A stretch of DNA of 41,441 nt from UBA6821 sp044236545 (GTDB lineage Bacteria; Verrucomicrobiota; Verrucomicrobiia; Chthoniobacterales; UBA6821). Below the pieces are notes generated by a model. The model was not told the DNA's origin. It searched no databases and saw only the letters and a list, made by a program, of their open reading frames with translations. Positions within the stretch are counted from its first letter, which is position 1. Each line of letters opens with the position of its first letter. The stretch spans positions 1 through 41,441 of the forward strand of contig JBIIGI010000015.1 in the NCBI GenBank assembly GCA_044236545.1. The letters run 5' to 3'. The position numbers were made by a program, and so were the translations under genes. Below are positions 7,391-17,851 of this stretch, piece by piece.

Positions 7391-8659
7391 GTGAGCACGA
7401 GCACCATTTTCGAGGCCCCCGACGCGCTGGGCCGCACCCAACAAGTCCTGAACGATCCGGCAACAGCCGCCCATCTCCCCGCGGGAGAACTGCTGGGCGA
7501 GACGATGTCGCTGAACTTCGGTCCCTCCCATCCATCCACCCACGGTGTGTTCCGCATCGTGCTGGATCTGGACGGGGAACTCATCACCAAGGCGAAACCC
7601 GAGGTCGGCTACCTGCACCGCGGCGACGAGAAGATCGCCGAGAACATGCAGTACAACCAGTTCGTTCCCTACACGGACCGGCTCGACTACCTCGCACCCC
7701 TCGCCAACAACGTCGCCTACGCCCTTGCTGTCGAAAAACTCATGGGCTGGGAGCTCCCTCCCCGCGGCAAGGCGATCCGCGTCATCTGCTGCGAGCTCGC
7801 CCGCATCTCGGCCCACCTCCTCGGTCTCGGGGCCAGCTCCATGGACATCGGGGCGATCTCCGTCTTCCTCTACACCTTCACCGAGCGCGAGAAGATCTAC
7901 AATCTCTGCGAACTCCTCACCGGCGCACGCTTCACCACCAGCTACACCCGGGTCGGCGGCCAGGTGCGCGACCTGCCGGAGAAGTTCCCCGCGTTGCTCC
8001 GTGCCTTCCTGGACAGCTTCCCGATCGCCCTCGACGAGATCACCAACCTGCTGACCCGCAACCCGATCTTCATCGACCGCACCAAGAACGTCGGCATCAT
8101 CTCCAAGGAGGATGCCATCGCCTACGGCCTCACCGGACCCATGCTCCGCGGATCAGGGGTCGACTACGATGTCCGCAAGGCGAATCCCTACCTCGACTAC
8201 GAGAAATACGATTTTGAGATCCCGATCGGAACGGTCGGCGACTGCTACGACCGCTATCTGGTACGTATCGAGGAGATGCGCCAGAGCCTCAGGATCCTGC
8301 GACAGGCCATCGATACCATCCCGGGCGGCCCGATCAACGTGGTCGATGGAAAGAGCACCCTTCCCCCGAAGGAGGAGGTCCTCCAGCGCATGGAACAGCT
8401 CATCCACCACTTCATCATCACCACCGAGGGGATCGATGCCCCGAGTGGCGAGGTCTACTTCAGCGCGGAGAATCCCAAGGGAGAGCTCGGCTTCTACATC
8501 AACAGCAAGGGAGGAGGCGTTCCTTACCGCCTCAAGATCCGCGCTCCGTCCTTCGTCAACCTGAGCATTATTCCCAAGCTCCTGCCAGGCCACATGGTCG
8601 GAGACGTCGTCACGATCCTGGGATCCGTCGACATGGTCTTCGGCGAATGCGATCGCTGA
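7391..8659 (+). CDS. nuoD: NADH-quinone oxidoreductase subunit D
   Basis: 422 residues. This is the 49-kDa-type subunit of complex I, which forms part of the quinone pocket on the cytoplasmic arm. Typical segments are LNFGPSHPSTHGVFRIVL, GYLHRGDEKIAENMQYNQF, TGARFTTSYTRVGGQVRDL and the terminal DMVFGECDR. The core begins near residue 39 (Met at 7505-7507 is an internal candidate start), so the GTG at 7391 gives a 38-residue extension. No Shine-Dalgarno sequence is visible before GTG. No other nuo gene is adjacent on either side: a tRNA precedes it and non-coding DNA follows. In most bacteria nuoD sits inside a nuoA-N operon. Confidence 0.95.
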   Translation: MSTSTIFEAPDALGRTQQVLNDPATAAHLPAGELLGETMSLNFGPSHPSTHGVFRIVLDLDGELITKAKPEVGYLHRGDEKIAENMQYNQFVPYTDRLDYLAPLANNVAYALAVEKLMGWELPPRGKAIRVICCELARISAHLLGLGASSMDIGAISVFLYTFTEREKIYNLCELLTGARFTTSYTRVGGQVRDLPEKFPALLRAFLDSFPIALDEITNLLTRNPIFIDRTKNVGIISKEDAIAYGLTGPMLRGSGVDYDVRKANPYLDYEKYDFEIPIGTVGDCYDRYLVRIEEMRQSLRILRQAIDTIPGGPINVVDGKSTLPPKEEVLQRMEQLIHHFIITTEGIDAPSGEVYFSAENPKGELGFYINSKGGGVPYRLKIRAPSFVNLSIIPKLLPGHMVGDVVTILGSVDMVFGECDR

Positions 8660-8694
8660 CGACCTCGGGCGAATAACTGCGTTGCAGCTCGCTC

Positions 8695-8714
8695 GCCGTA
8701 GACTCTACTACGGC
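8695..8714. repeat. GCCGTAG-CTACGGC hairpin, copy 1
   Basis: Perfect 7-bp stem GCCGTAG (8695-8701) and CTACGGC (8708-8714) with loop ACTCTA. The sequence before it (GCAGCTCGCTC) resembles that before copy 2. Confidence 0.75.
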
Positions 8715-8882
8715 ATCGCTCACGCGCCTTGTTTTGTCTGCCGGTCGTCCCCGACCAGGCATCCTAGGATCAACCGATCCTCGGACTTCTCGCCCCTCCG
8801 AGTCTCGAATGACTAAGACGCGTTCCCACGCGCCTTTTCCATCCAAAATCCATTAACCGAAGATGAGCCTCTGGATCAGCAA

Positions 8883-8922
8883 GGCTGTTAGCTGTTTAGG
8901 CTGTAGGCTGTTAGTAACAGCC
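8883..8922. repeat. GGCTGTTA-type tandem array with fold-back
   Basis: Words GGCTGTTA (8883-8890), GCTGTTTA (8891-8898), GGCTGTA (8899-8905) and GGCTGTTA (8906-8913) are followed by TAACAGCC (8915-8922), the exact reverse complement of the first and last word. Confidence 0.75.
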
Positions 8923-8943
8923 CCCCTGTAGTGGCCTTCGCTT

Positions 8944-8963
8944 GCCGTAGGTCCAACTACGGC
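8944..8963. repeat. GCCGTAG-CTACGGC hairpin, copy 2
   Basis: Same stem as the copy at 8695-8714, with loop GTCCAA. Flanks are related but diverged, which suggests an old duplicated REP-like unit. Confidence 0.75.
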
Positions 8964-9292
8964 CTCTCTTGGTCGCCTAGCGAAGCTGAGCCGGAGGCTC
9001 CGTGAGGCTGTTAGGTATGAGGCATCGTACCTGGTCCTGGATTCAACTAGGGTAGGCGTGCGTTCCATGAGCACTCCTAGTTCTCGGCACCGATTCCGTT
9101 CGGCGAAGCGGGTCTCTTAAGCCCGCTATGCTTTCAGGAGCGGGTCATTGTTCCAGTATTCTCCTGTTTCTGTCCCTTTTGTGACCACATGACTCTGCTG
9201 CAGTCGCCAAAAGCCCAAGAGTTTTCAGTCTAACAGTCTTTTCATCTCCCTGCGCCTCAGCGCCTCCGCGCGTGATTCTTGATTCGCTTTCA

Positions 9293-9331
9293 AAACAAAA
9301 AAGGCGCTGCCCCTCTCGGAGCAGCGCCTTT
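9293..9331 (-). terminator. Rho-independent terminator of hppA
   Basis: Stem AAGGCGCTGC (9301-9310) and GCAGCGCCTT (9321-9330), a perfect 10 bp with a 10-nt loop, followed on the minus strand by TTTTGTTTTG. It lies 18 bp past the hppA stop. Confidence 0.9.
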
Positions 9332-9348
9332 GATGTGAAGGATTCCTC

Positions 9349-11580
<2,232 letters not shown>

Positions 11581-11821
11581 TCGTTGTGATCTTATGGAAG
11601 TAACCTCATGAATGACGCGGGCACTTGCCCGTCGGGATCATCCATGAAGGGGTCTTCCATGGGGAAGGGGTTTTTGTAATGGTTCACGGAGCATGTGTCC
11701 AGCCTCCGCTTGAAAAGCCAGGGGAAAATCCGTCCCGTTCCAGGGATAACATTCCGGGCCCATGGCGCCCCCGATGCCGCGGTGATCGCGAGCCGGAACA
11801 GCTGACCGGAGACGCGGAAAG

Positions 11822-12433
11822 TCAGTCCTTAGGGAATTCCCTAGGCTGATTCAGGATCACTTCACCGCCAGCACGCCAGGTTCGGTAGGTGGCGATGGAT
11901 TCCTCAATGACGGGCAGGGCCTCCTTGGCCGGCAGGATGTCATCCACGATGACGGACTTCTCCTCCAGGGTCTTGTAGTCCTCGAAGAAGCGCTTGAGCA
12001 CGGCAAGACGGTGGGCGGGGAGTTCGTGGACATCGTTGCAGTTCCTGTATTCGGGATCGCCGACAGGAACGCCGATGAGCTTGTGATCGAGTTCGTCCTG
12101 ATCCTTCATGACCATGAGGCCGATGATGCGGGTCTTCACGAGGGTCAGGGGATAGACCGGCTCGGCTCCGAGCACGAGGACATCAAGGGGGTCACCGTCG
12201 TCGGCCAGCGTCTGCGGGATGAAGCCGTAGTTTGCCGGGTAGTAGACGGCGGAGTAGAGGACGCGGTCGAGCTTCAGAAGACCCGTCTCCTTGTCGAGTT
12301 CGTACTTGTTGGAGCTCCCCATCGGGATCTCGACGATCGACTGCACAATTCCCTGCGAGGCCCCTTCTCCGGGGGCAACATCGTGCCAGGGGTTTGGCGA
12401 GATCTGACGGTAGGGATCGGGAATCTTGGTCAT
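11822..12433 (-). CDS. ppa: Soluble family I inorganic pyrophosphatase
   Basis: 203 residues. The signature DDGDPLDVLVL (residues 78-88) holds the metal-binding aspartates. SNKYELDKETG and YYPANYGFIPQT are also typical. It hydrolyses pyrophosphate to two phosphates in the cytoplasm. It lies 241 bp upstream of hppA on the same strand, so two enzymes using the same substrate are neighbours: one wastes and one stores the energy. No Shine-Dalgarno sequence precedes ATG 12433. No clear terminator is seen in the gap, so co-transcription with hppA is possible but not shown. I see nothing coding in the gap 11581-11821. Confidence 0.95.
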   Translation of the reverse strand: MTKIPDPYRQISPNPWHDVAPGEGASQGIVQSIVEIPMGSSNKYELDKETGLLKLDRVLYSAVYYPANYGFIPQTLADDGDPLDVLVLGAEPVYPLTLVKTRIIGLMVMKDQDELDHKLIGVPVGDPEYRNCNDVHELPAHRLAVLKRFFEDYKTLEEKSVIVDDILPAKEALPVIEESIATYRTWRAGGEVILNQPREFPKD

Positions 12434-12526
12434 GGAAGCGTGGTCTGAATCAGGGAAAGAGAAGGGGCAAAAGGGTACCCCAGCGGGGGAGACTGTCCAC
12501 CCCTTTCCCTCCCCGAGCCATCCGGC

Positions 12527-13264
12527 CTATTGCTGATCCTTTCCGGGAGGGGGTGTCTTGGAAACCTGATTGCCCAGATCCCTGATCCAGAGATTGAGGA
12601 TATAGGTCAGGACGACAGCCACGTAGAACTGGCCGATGATCGCCTGGGAGATGGCGAGCGAGCGGGCCAGATGGCCCACCGGAACGATGTCGCCGTAGCC
12701 AAGTGTGGTCTGGGTGACGAAGCTGAAATAGAAGAGCTCATTGAAGTTGCGCTTCATCTGCGGGATGTCGGTTCCCATGACCAACTGCTGGTCCAGATGG
12801 AAGGAATCCGGCACGCTCCGCGAGATGATTGAGTACAGGCAGGCGTAGATGATCGCGATCCAGATATAGAGATTGATGGCTCCAAGCACCTCGTCGAAGC
12901 CAGCCTGTTTGGAGTGGAGAATTTTCCTGATCCATATCACGACGCCGAAAATCATCGAAACGAGCACGCAGTTCTCGAGAGAGACCTCCAACGACTCCAT
13001 CCACCCCGTGGAAACTCCCCCGATCATTTTGCCGTGCTGAAAAGCCAGAACAAGAAAGCGCACCAGGAAGCTCCCTCCAGAGACGATCATCGCGGTGCGG
13101 AATCCGGTGAAGGAAATAATGGCCATCCACGAAACGAGGAGCATCATCAGGAGCGTCACGAGTGTGGGGATCGAATACCCCAGAAAAATCAGCAACAGCA
13201 GGATGATTCCACCGATCAGATGGCGCTCCTCCTCCCATTTTCTGGTTTTCAGGAAACTGCTCAT
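12527..13264 (-). CDS. Two-pore-helix type K+ channel (Ion_trans_2)
   Basis: 245 residues. Six or so hydrophobic segments span residues 17-225, and the K+ selectivity filter TTLGYGD (residues 186-192) lies before the last helix. A hydrophilic tail (KTPPPGKDQQ) ends the protein; there is no RCK/TrkA-N domain. It is expected to form a K+-selective pore in the inner membrane. ATG 13264 is preceded by GGAGA about 10 nt upstream; GTG 13270 would overlap the previous stop. It follows the TPM-domain gene by 2 nt and is probably the last gene of a lemA-TPM-channel operon. Confidence 0.85.
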   Translation of the reverse strand: MSSFLKTRKWEEERHLIGGIILLLLIFLGYSIPTLVTLLMMLLVSWMAIISFTGFRTAMIVSGGSFLVRFLVLAFQHGKMIGGVSTGWMESLEVSLENCVLVSMIFGVVIWIRKILHSKQAGFDEVLGAINLYIWIAIIYACLYSIISRSVPDSFHLDQQLVMGTDIPQMKRNFNELFYFSFVTQTTLGYGDIVPVGHLARSLAISQAIIGQFYVAVVLTYILNLWIRDLGNQVSKTPPPGKDQQ

Positions 13265-13266
13265 GG

Positions 13267-14034
13267 TCACCAGTCTCCGCTTGATCCCCCGCCGCCGCTC
13301 TCGCCTCCGCCGCCGGAGAACCCACCGGAATCCCCTCCTCCGGAACCGCCCCCTCCACCCATACCGCCTAAGAAAAACCCGGTCGCTGCGGCTGCTCCGG
13401 GACTGATATCACCCCGGCCCACGTCGCGCCTGTTGCGGTTGATGACCACAAGGACGATCATCACGAGGAGGAAAAACCCGAGGGGGGAGAAGAGAAAATC
13501 AAGGATGGTCATCGGTTTGTCGGATTTCCGGCCTGTCCCCTTGTACTCCCCCTTGGTCGCCTGCATGACGGCTGAGATCCCCGAGGCAAGGCCCGCGCCA
13601 TACTTGCCGTCACGGAAGGCGGGGGCCATCGTCTCCCGAATGATCCGGCTGCAGAGCGCGTCGGGCATGGCCCCCTCGAGACCGTAACCCGTTTGGATAC
13701 GCATCTTGCGGTCCTGCACGAAGACAAGCATGAGAACCCCGTTGGAGTTCTTCTTGGTGCCGATCTTCCAGGCGGAGTAGAGCCTCTGTGCGTAGTCGTC
13801 GAGCGCGGCCCCCTCGGGAAGCTTGGGATAAACGACCGCGACGATCTGGGTCGATGTCGCCTTCTCGAAGGCACCGAGCCGTTGGTTCAACTGCGCGAGG
13901 AGCCCGGGTGCAATCACCCCGGCCTCGTCGGTGACATACTGCCGCGGCGCCGGAGGAAGCGCCTCGGCGGCAATCGCCCCCCCACCGCAACTCCCCGCAA
14001 TGAGGAGCAGGGCGAGGAAAAGGCGAAGGAACAT
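13267..14034 (-). CDS. TPM-domain membrane protein (YgcG family)
   Basis: 255 residues: signal peptide (1-22), TPM domain (about 30-150: YVTDEAGVIAPGLLAQLNQ, IVAVVYPKLPEG, RIQTGYGLEGAMPDALCSRI), one membrane helix near 180-200, and a Gly/Ser-rich tail ending SSGDW. The TPM domain is found in plant photosystem II repair protein TLP18.3, where acid phosphatase activity was reported, and in bacterial envelope proteins of unknown function. The pairing with lemA 21 bp upstream is a widespread bacterial arrangement. The low-complexity Gly tail is typical of the family. Confidence 0.88.
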   Translation of the reverse strand: MFLRLFLALLLIAGSCGGGAIAAEALPPAPRQYVTDEAGVIAPGLLAQLNQRLGAFEKATSTQIVAVVYPKLPEGAALDDYAQRLYSAWKIGTKKNSNGVLMLVFVQDRKMRIQTGYGLEGAMPDALCSRIIRETMAPAFRDGKYGAGLASGISAVMQATKGEYKGTGRKSDKPMTILDFLFSPLGFFLLVMIVLVVINRNRRDVGRGDISPGAAAATGFFLGGMGGGGGSGGGDSGGFSGGGGESGGGGSSGDW

Positions 14035-14055
14035 GGCGAAGGGATTCCCAGCCGA

Positions 14056-14676
14056 TTACTTCGCGGCGGGGGCGCCCGTGCCCCCGAAGTCGAACTTCAC
14101 GGCGGGAGCTTTCTCCGCACCGGCGTCGGCCTGGAAGTAGGGCTTGGGCTGGAAACCGAGGAATCCAGCAAAGAAGACGGTGGGAAGGCTCTTGATCTTC
14201 GTATTGTACTCCTGCACGGCGGCATTGAACCGGCCCCGCTCCACGGTGATGCGGTTCTCGGTTCCCTCAAGCTGTGCCTGGAGGTCGCGGAAGTTGGCGC
14301 TCGCCTTGAGGTCGGGGTATTTCTCGGCCACCACGAGAAGACGGGAGAGGGCTGTGCCGAGTTGTCCCTGCGCCTTCTGATACTCGGCGAGTTGGGCGGC
14401 GTCGGCCGGGGCCTGGTTCTGATTGATATTGACCTTGCCGACGGAGGCGCGTGCCTCGGTGACCTGGACAATCGTCGACTTCTCGAAGTTGGCGGCGCCC
14501 TGGACGGTCTGCACGAGGTTCGGGATCAGGTCGGCGCGGCGCTGGTAGACATTCTGCACCTGGGCCCACGAGGAGTCGACAGCCTGCGAGCTGCCGATGA
14601 GACCATTATAGCTGCCGGCGGCGGCAAGGATGATGAGGAGGATGACACCGAGAACAATGAGGAGCGTTTTATTCAT
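14056..14676 (-). CDS. lemA: LemA family protein
   Basis: 206 residues: an N-terminal membrane helix (about 4-24), then the helical LemA domain with YNGLIGSSQAVDSSWAQVQN, YQRRADLIPNLVQTVQG and RFNAAVQEYNTKIKSLP, and a Pro/Ala-rich end. The role of LemA in bacteria is not settled; it is an envelope protein with the N-terminus outside. First gene of the lemA-TPM-channel group. Its leader is made of heptamer repeats and shows no Shine-Dalgarno sequence, so the start rests on the conserved N-terminal helix. Confidence 0.92.
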   Translation of the reverse strand: MNKTLLIVLGVILLIILAAAGSYNGLIGSSQAVDSSWAQVQNVYQRRADLIPNLVQTVQGAANFEKSTIVQVTEARASVGKVNINQNQAPADAAQLAEYQKAQGQLGTALSRLLVVAEKYPDLKASANFRDLQAQLEGTENRITVERGRFNAAVQEYNTKIKSLPTVFFAGFLGFQPKPYFQADAGAEKAPAVKFDFGGTGAPAAK

Positions 14677-14680
14677 GATG

Positions 14681-14736
14681 GTTGGGTGCTGGTAGTTGGG
14701 AGATAGGAGCTGGCAGTTAGGCGTTGGGGGATGGGG
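14681..14736. repeat. Eight heptamer repeats before the lemA start codon
   Basis: On the plus strand eight consecutive 7-mers read GTTGGGT, GCTGGTA, GTTGGGA, GATAGGA, GCTGGCA, GTTAGGC, GTTGGGG, GATGGGG (consensus GNTRGGN). The array ends 4 bp from the lemA ATG (14676), so it forms the lemA leader, which is C/A-rich in the mRNA. It resembles the short tandemly repeated sequences (STRR) known from filamentous cyanobacteria in design, not in sequence. Confidence 0.85.
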
Positions 14737-14772
14737 GACCTTCTTTGGACCACTGAAGCGTTGGAATGTTCG

Positions 14773-14805
14773 AAAAAAAAATCGCCAGCCCGGTCACACG
14801 ACCGG
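14773..14805 (-). terminator. Terminator overlapping the leuA stop codon
   Basis: Stem CCGGTC/GACCGG with a 4-nt loop (14790-14805) spans the leuA stop. On the minus strand it is followed after 8 nt by a run of nine T (14773-14781). The gap between stem and T-run is longer than usual, so efficiency is uncertain. Confidence 0.5.
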
Positions 14806-16347
14806 CACGTCAACGCCAGGTGTGGTCTGTTGCATCAGGAGGGAGCGGTTGATGGCGTTCACATAGGCGCGGGCGGAGGCCTCGATCACATCGGTTGAGG
14901 CTCCCTTGCCGGTGATCAGGCGTCCGTCGCCGAAGTCGACCTTCAGGGTCACTTCGCCGAGCGCATCCTGTCCCTCGGTGACGGCCTCGACCAAGTAGAC
15001 GGCGAGATGGCCGTTCTTGCCCACCAGTTTGTCGATGGCCTTCATCGCGGCATCGACTGCGCCGTTACCGGGACTCTCCGCCTCAAGGATGCCGCCCTGA
15101 TGACGCAGTTTGACGTTGGCGGTGGGCACGGCGCTTCCGCCGCAGACCACCTGCAGGGACTCCAGGGCATAGGCTCCGGTCTCACCGGCAACCGCATCGC
15201 CGGCCAGCGCGACCAGATCGTCGTCGTAGACAAACTTCTTCTTGTCACCCAGCTCCTTGAAGCGGGTGAAGATCGGTGCGATCTCGGCCTCGGTCAGGCT
15301 GAGGCCGAGCTGCTCAAGGCGGGCCACCATGGCGTGGCGGCCGCTGTGCTTGGTCAGCGGAAGGTCGGTGCCGCCCCAGCCCACGTCGCGGGGATCCATG
15401 ATCTCGTAGGTCTCGCGCATCTTGAGGATGCCATCCTGATGGATGCCGGAGCCGTGAGCGAAGGCATTCTCGCCGATGATCGCCTTGCTCCGGGCGACCT
15501 GCAGACCGCTCAGGCGGCTGATCAGTCGGGATGTCTTGAGGATCTCCTTGGTGGCGATCCCGGTGGAGAGTCCGGCAAAGACATCGGGACGGGTCTTGAT
15601 CGCCATGACGACCTCCTCCAGGGCGGCATTACCGGCGCGCTCACCGATGCCGTTGAAAGTCCCCTCGATCTGCCGGGCCCCGGCCTGAACGGCAGCCAAG
15701 GAGTTGGCGACGGCCATCCCGAGATCGTCGTGGCAATGGACGCTGATGACCGCCTTGTTGATGTCTCGGACATGCCTGCGAAGGTAGGTGATCAGGTCGG
15801 CGTATTGCTGCGGCATCGCGTAGCCGACGGTGTCAGGGATGTTCACCGTAGTCGCACCCGCCTCGATCGCGGCCTGCACGACCTCCGCCAGGAACTCAGG
15901 CTCGGTGCGCGAAGCATCCTCGGGTGAGAACTCGACATCGGCGGTGAAGGCCTTGGCTTGGCGGACCCCTTCGGCGGCAAGACGCAGAATCTCCTCGTTG
16001 GCCTTCTTGAGCTTGTGCTCGCGGTGGATCTTGGAGGTGGCAAGGAAGACGTGAATACGGGCGCGGTCGCCGGCAGGGAGCAGGGCGCGGCCGGCTGCCT
16101 CGATGTCCTTGGGAACACAGCGGGCCAAGCCGGCAATGACAGGGCCTGAGATCTCGCGGGCAATCGTCTGGACGGCCTCGAAGTCGCCATCGCTGATGAC
16201 GGGGAATCCGGCCTCGATGATGTCGACCTGAAGGCGCGCAAGCTGGCGGGCGATCTCCAGCTTCTCGCGCAGGTTCATGGAGGCGCCGGGGCACTGCTCG
16301 CCATCTCGTAAGGTTGTGTCAAAAATCAGAACTCGGTCGTTGTTCAT
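14794..16347 (-). CDS. leuA: 2-isopropylmalate synthase
   Basis: 517 residues. It condenses 2-oxoisovalerate with acetyl-CoA, the first step specific to leucine synthesis. Catalytic-domain markers: FDTTLRDGEQCPGASM (residues 9-24), TVNIPDTVGYAMP, SVHCHDDLGMAVANSL and GTFNGIGERAGNA. The segment HGSGIHQDGILK and a C-terminal regulatory LeuA dimer domain (about 390-510) fit LeuA rather than homocitrate synthase. The frame is open up to 16539, but the conserved N-terminus starts at ATG 16347 (MNNDRVLIF). The 198-bp leader contains the palindrome CCGGCATGCCGG. I saw no leucine-rich leader peptide. leuB, leuC and leuD are not in the window. Confidence 0.94.
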   Translation of the reverse strand: MNNDRVLIFDTTLRDGEQCPGASMNLREKLEIARQLARLQVDIIEAGFPVISDGDFEAVQTIAREISGPVIAGLARCVPKDIEAAGRALLPAGDRARIHVFLATSKIHREHKLKKANEEILRLAAEGVRQAKAFTADVEFSPEDASRTEPEFLAEVVQAAIEAGATTVNIPDTVGYAMPQQYADLITYLRRHVRDINKAVISVHCHDDLGMAVANSLAAVQAGARQIEGTFNGIGERAGNAALEEVVMAIKTRPDVFAGLSTGIATKEILKTSRLISRLSGLQVARSKAIIGENAFAHGSGIHQDGILKMRETYEIMDPRDVGWGGTDLPLTKHSGRHAMVARLEQLGLSLTEAEIAPIFTRFKELGDKKKFVYDDDLVALAGDAVAGETGAYALESLQVVCGGSAVPTANVKLRHQGGILEAESPGNGAVDAAMKAIDKLVGKNGHLAVYLVEAVTEGQDALGEVTLKVDFGDGRLITGKGASTDVIEASARAYVNAINRSLLMQQTTPGVDVPVV

Positions 16348-16545
16348 AAGGCGTGTTCCCGGCATGCCGGTTCCCAAATCCGTGCCTGCCAGTGGCTGGG
16401 GAATTAGAGAGCAAGAAGAGGCGGGCCGCCAGCGCAGACTACGCGCAAAGGGAAACGGGCGGATTTCATGTCGCAACCTATGCCACAGCAAAACGGCTTT
16501 TGCAAACGCTGTCTCCCCCATGCCCATAACCCGCGTCACGCGGCC

Positions 16546-17763
16546 CTACTCCTCTCCGGCAAAGGCATTGACGGCAACCACACCGCCCATTCCCTGACCG
16601 ATCTGGAGCGCCACGACCGGTTTCGGGGCGGTGGCGGGAGCGACAAGTCCCAACGAGGGATCGATCTCCCGCGGCCATGGCGGCACCTCACCCCTCAGCA
16701 ACCCCTCGACGAGCAGAAGCGCCTCGATCAAGCCCGAGGCACCCAAAGCGTGTCCCGTGATCCGTTTGAAGGCGCTGATCCAGGGGGGCTTCCCTCCGAA
16801 ACTGCTCCTGATGCAGGCGGCCTCCACTGAGTCAAAGCGGGGCGTCCCGGTTGCATGGAGAGAGACCCAGTCGACGCGATCGACTCCTCCGGGAATGACT
16901 CCGGAAGAGTCGATCCCCGCGATCACGCCCCGCAGGGCCACGGCATTCGGTTCGGGGGCCAGCAGGTGATGGGCCTCGGCTTCGCACCCCCCTCCCAGCC
17001 AGCGCGCAAGGATCCGGGCACCGCGACGCGACGCGTGTTCCTGCGACTCAAGGATCAGGCAGGCCGCACCCTCGACCGGGCGCATCCCGCTCCTACCTGC
17101 CGAGAGGGGTCCGTTCTCGGGATTCCTGCTCACGCTTCCGCTGCGGTTCATCGACTCGCGCAGCCGCGGGGTGGCCATCGGTTCCGCCACCACGACCACG
17201 GCCGCATCCAGCACACCGCTGCGGATCAGCATGCCTGCCAGAGAGATGGCCTGCGCCCCGGTCGCGGAGGCTGCGTTCAGGGAAAACTCGGCACCACCCA
17301 GTCCGTGGCGGATCGAGACAACGGCTCCCAGGGAGTTCCCCCTCCATCGCGTCAGGGAATAGGGTGACACGCGGTTTTCCTGATTCGCCCTCTCTTCCTC
17401 CATGGCGGCGAGCCCGCCGGTCGAGGAACCGCTGACGCAGCCGATACGGGGCAGGCGATGCTTGATCCCCTCGCCTCTCAACCGGTTCCTGTGCGACGAA
17501 AGCCCCGCCTCGCTCCAGGCTCGCTCGGTCACCGCCAGGGCAAGAAGCTGATGCCGGGAAAGGATCGATGCATCGGGGGCATCAAGACGGGCAAGCCCGG
17601 CGAGCGTTTCCAGTTCGGGAAGCTCATCGGGGAGTCTCGTCTCGGCCATCACCGCCCCCCAGAGATCCTCAACCGAGCAAAGCCCCCCCGTGATCACGCT
17701 TCGAGCAGTGATGACGACATGCCGCTGCACCATGCCGGATCCGTTGTCGATGGGCGTTTTCAT
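16546..17763 (-). CDS. Beta-ketoacyl-ACP synthase-like protein with Ser for the active-site Cys
   Basis: 405 residues, FabF-like thiolase fold. The two catalytic histidines (His303 in LHATGTP, His338 in TGHALGASG) and Lys333 are kept at positions matching E. coli FabF. At the nucleophile position the expected A-C-x-x-G is replaced by A-S-A-T-G (Ser166). A Cys-to-Ser ketosynthase may decarboxylate or bind acyl chains poorly, or act as a partner subunit; chain-length factors carry Gln there. No ACP, ketoreductase or acyltransferase gene is adjacent. ATG 17763 has AAGGA 9 nt upstream; ATG 17772 sits too close to that site. It follows pqiB by 85 bp. Confidence 0.8.
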   Translation of the reverse strand: MKTPIDNGSGMVQRHVVITARSVITGGLCSVEDLWGAVMAETRLPDELPELETLAGLARLDAPDASILSRHQLLALAVTERAWSEAGLSSHRNRLRGEGIKHRLPRIGCVSGSSTGGLAAMEEERANQENRVSPYSLTRWRGNSLGAVVSIRHGLGGAEFSLNAASATGAQAISLAGMLIRSGVLDAAVVVVAEPMATPRLRESMNRSGSVSRNPENGPLSAGRSGMRPVEGAACLILESQEHASRRGARILARWLGGGCEAEAHHLLAPEPNAVALRGVIAGIDSSGVIPGGVDRVDWVSLHATGTPRFDSVEAACIRSSFGGKPPWISAFKRITGHALGASGLIEALLLVEGLLRGEVPPWPREIDPSLGLVAPATAPKPVVALQIGQGMGGVVAVNAFAGEE

Positions 17764-17807
17764 GGCAAACATTCCTTACTACGCATTAGGGTATGCCTTG
17801 TCGAAAG

Positions 17808-17851
17808 GCAAAAGACCCGCTGATCCGGAATCCCTCCGACCCTCCGGATCA
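17808..17851 (-). terminator. Hairpin over the pqiB stop, possible weak terminator
   Basis: Perfect 9-bp stem TGATCCGGA (17821-17829) and TCCGGATCA (17843-17851), which includes the pqiB stop codon. On the minus strand TCTTTT follows after 5 nt. The T tract is short, so partial read-through into the ketosynthase-like gene is plausible. Confidence 0.4.

Larger units (their letters stand above)
8660..9292. other. Repeat-rich non-coding region between nuoD and hppA
   Basis: No coding sequence is supported here. It contains two hairpins with the same 7-bp stem (8695-8714 and 8944-8963), a tandem CTGTTA-type array (8883-8922) that folds back on TAACAGCC, single CTGTTAG/CTAACAG words near 9006-9015 and 9226-9240, and a GC-rich hairpin AGCGGG/CCCGCT near 9109-9130. 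It lies between the convergent 3' ends of nuoD and hppA, so these may be REP-like transcript-end sequences. Confidence 0.6.

Noticed and set aside
7250..7816. Minus-strand open frame whose product ends GAPGFEPGTNQL
   Set aside because: This ending is the well-known false peptide made by reading a tRNA gene backwards; it comes from the tRNA at 7218-7290 and antisense nuoD.
13693..14706. 337-codon plus-strand open frame across lemA and the TPM gene
   Set aside because: Both genes on the other strand are recognised families with proper starts and spacing.
16160..16540. N-terminal extension of leuA and an attenuator leader peptide
   Set aside because: The extended frame upstream of 16347 is not protein-like, and I saw no run of Leu codons with alternative hairpins in the leader.
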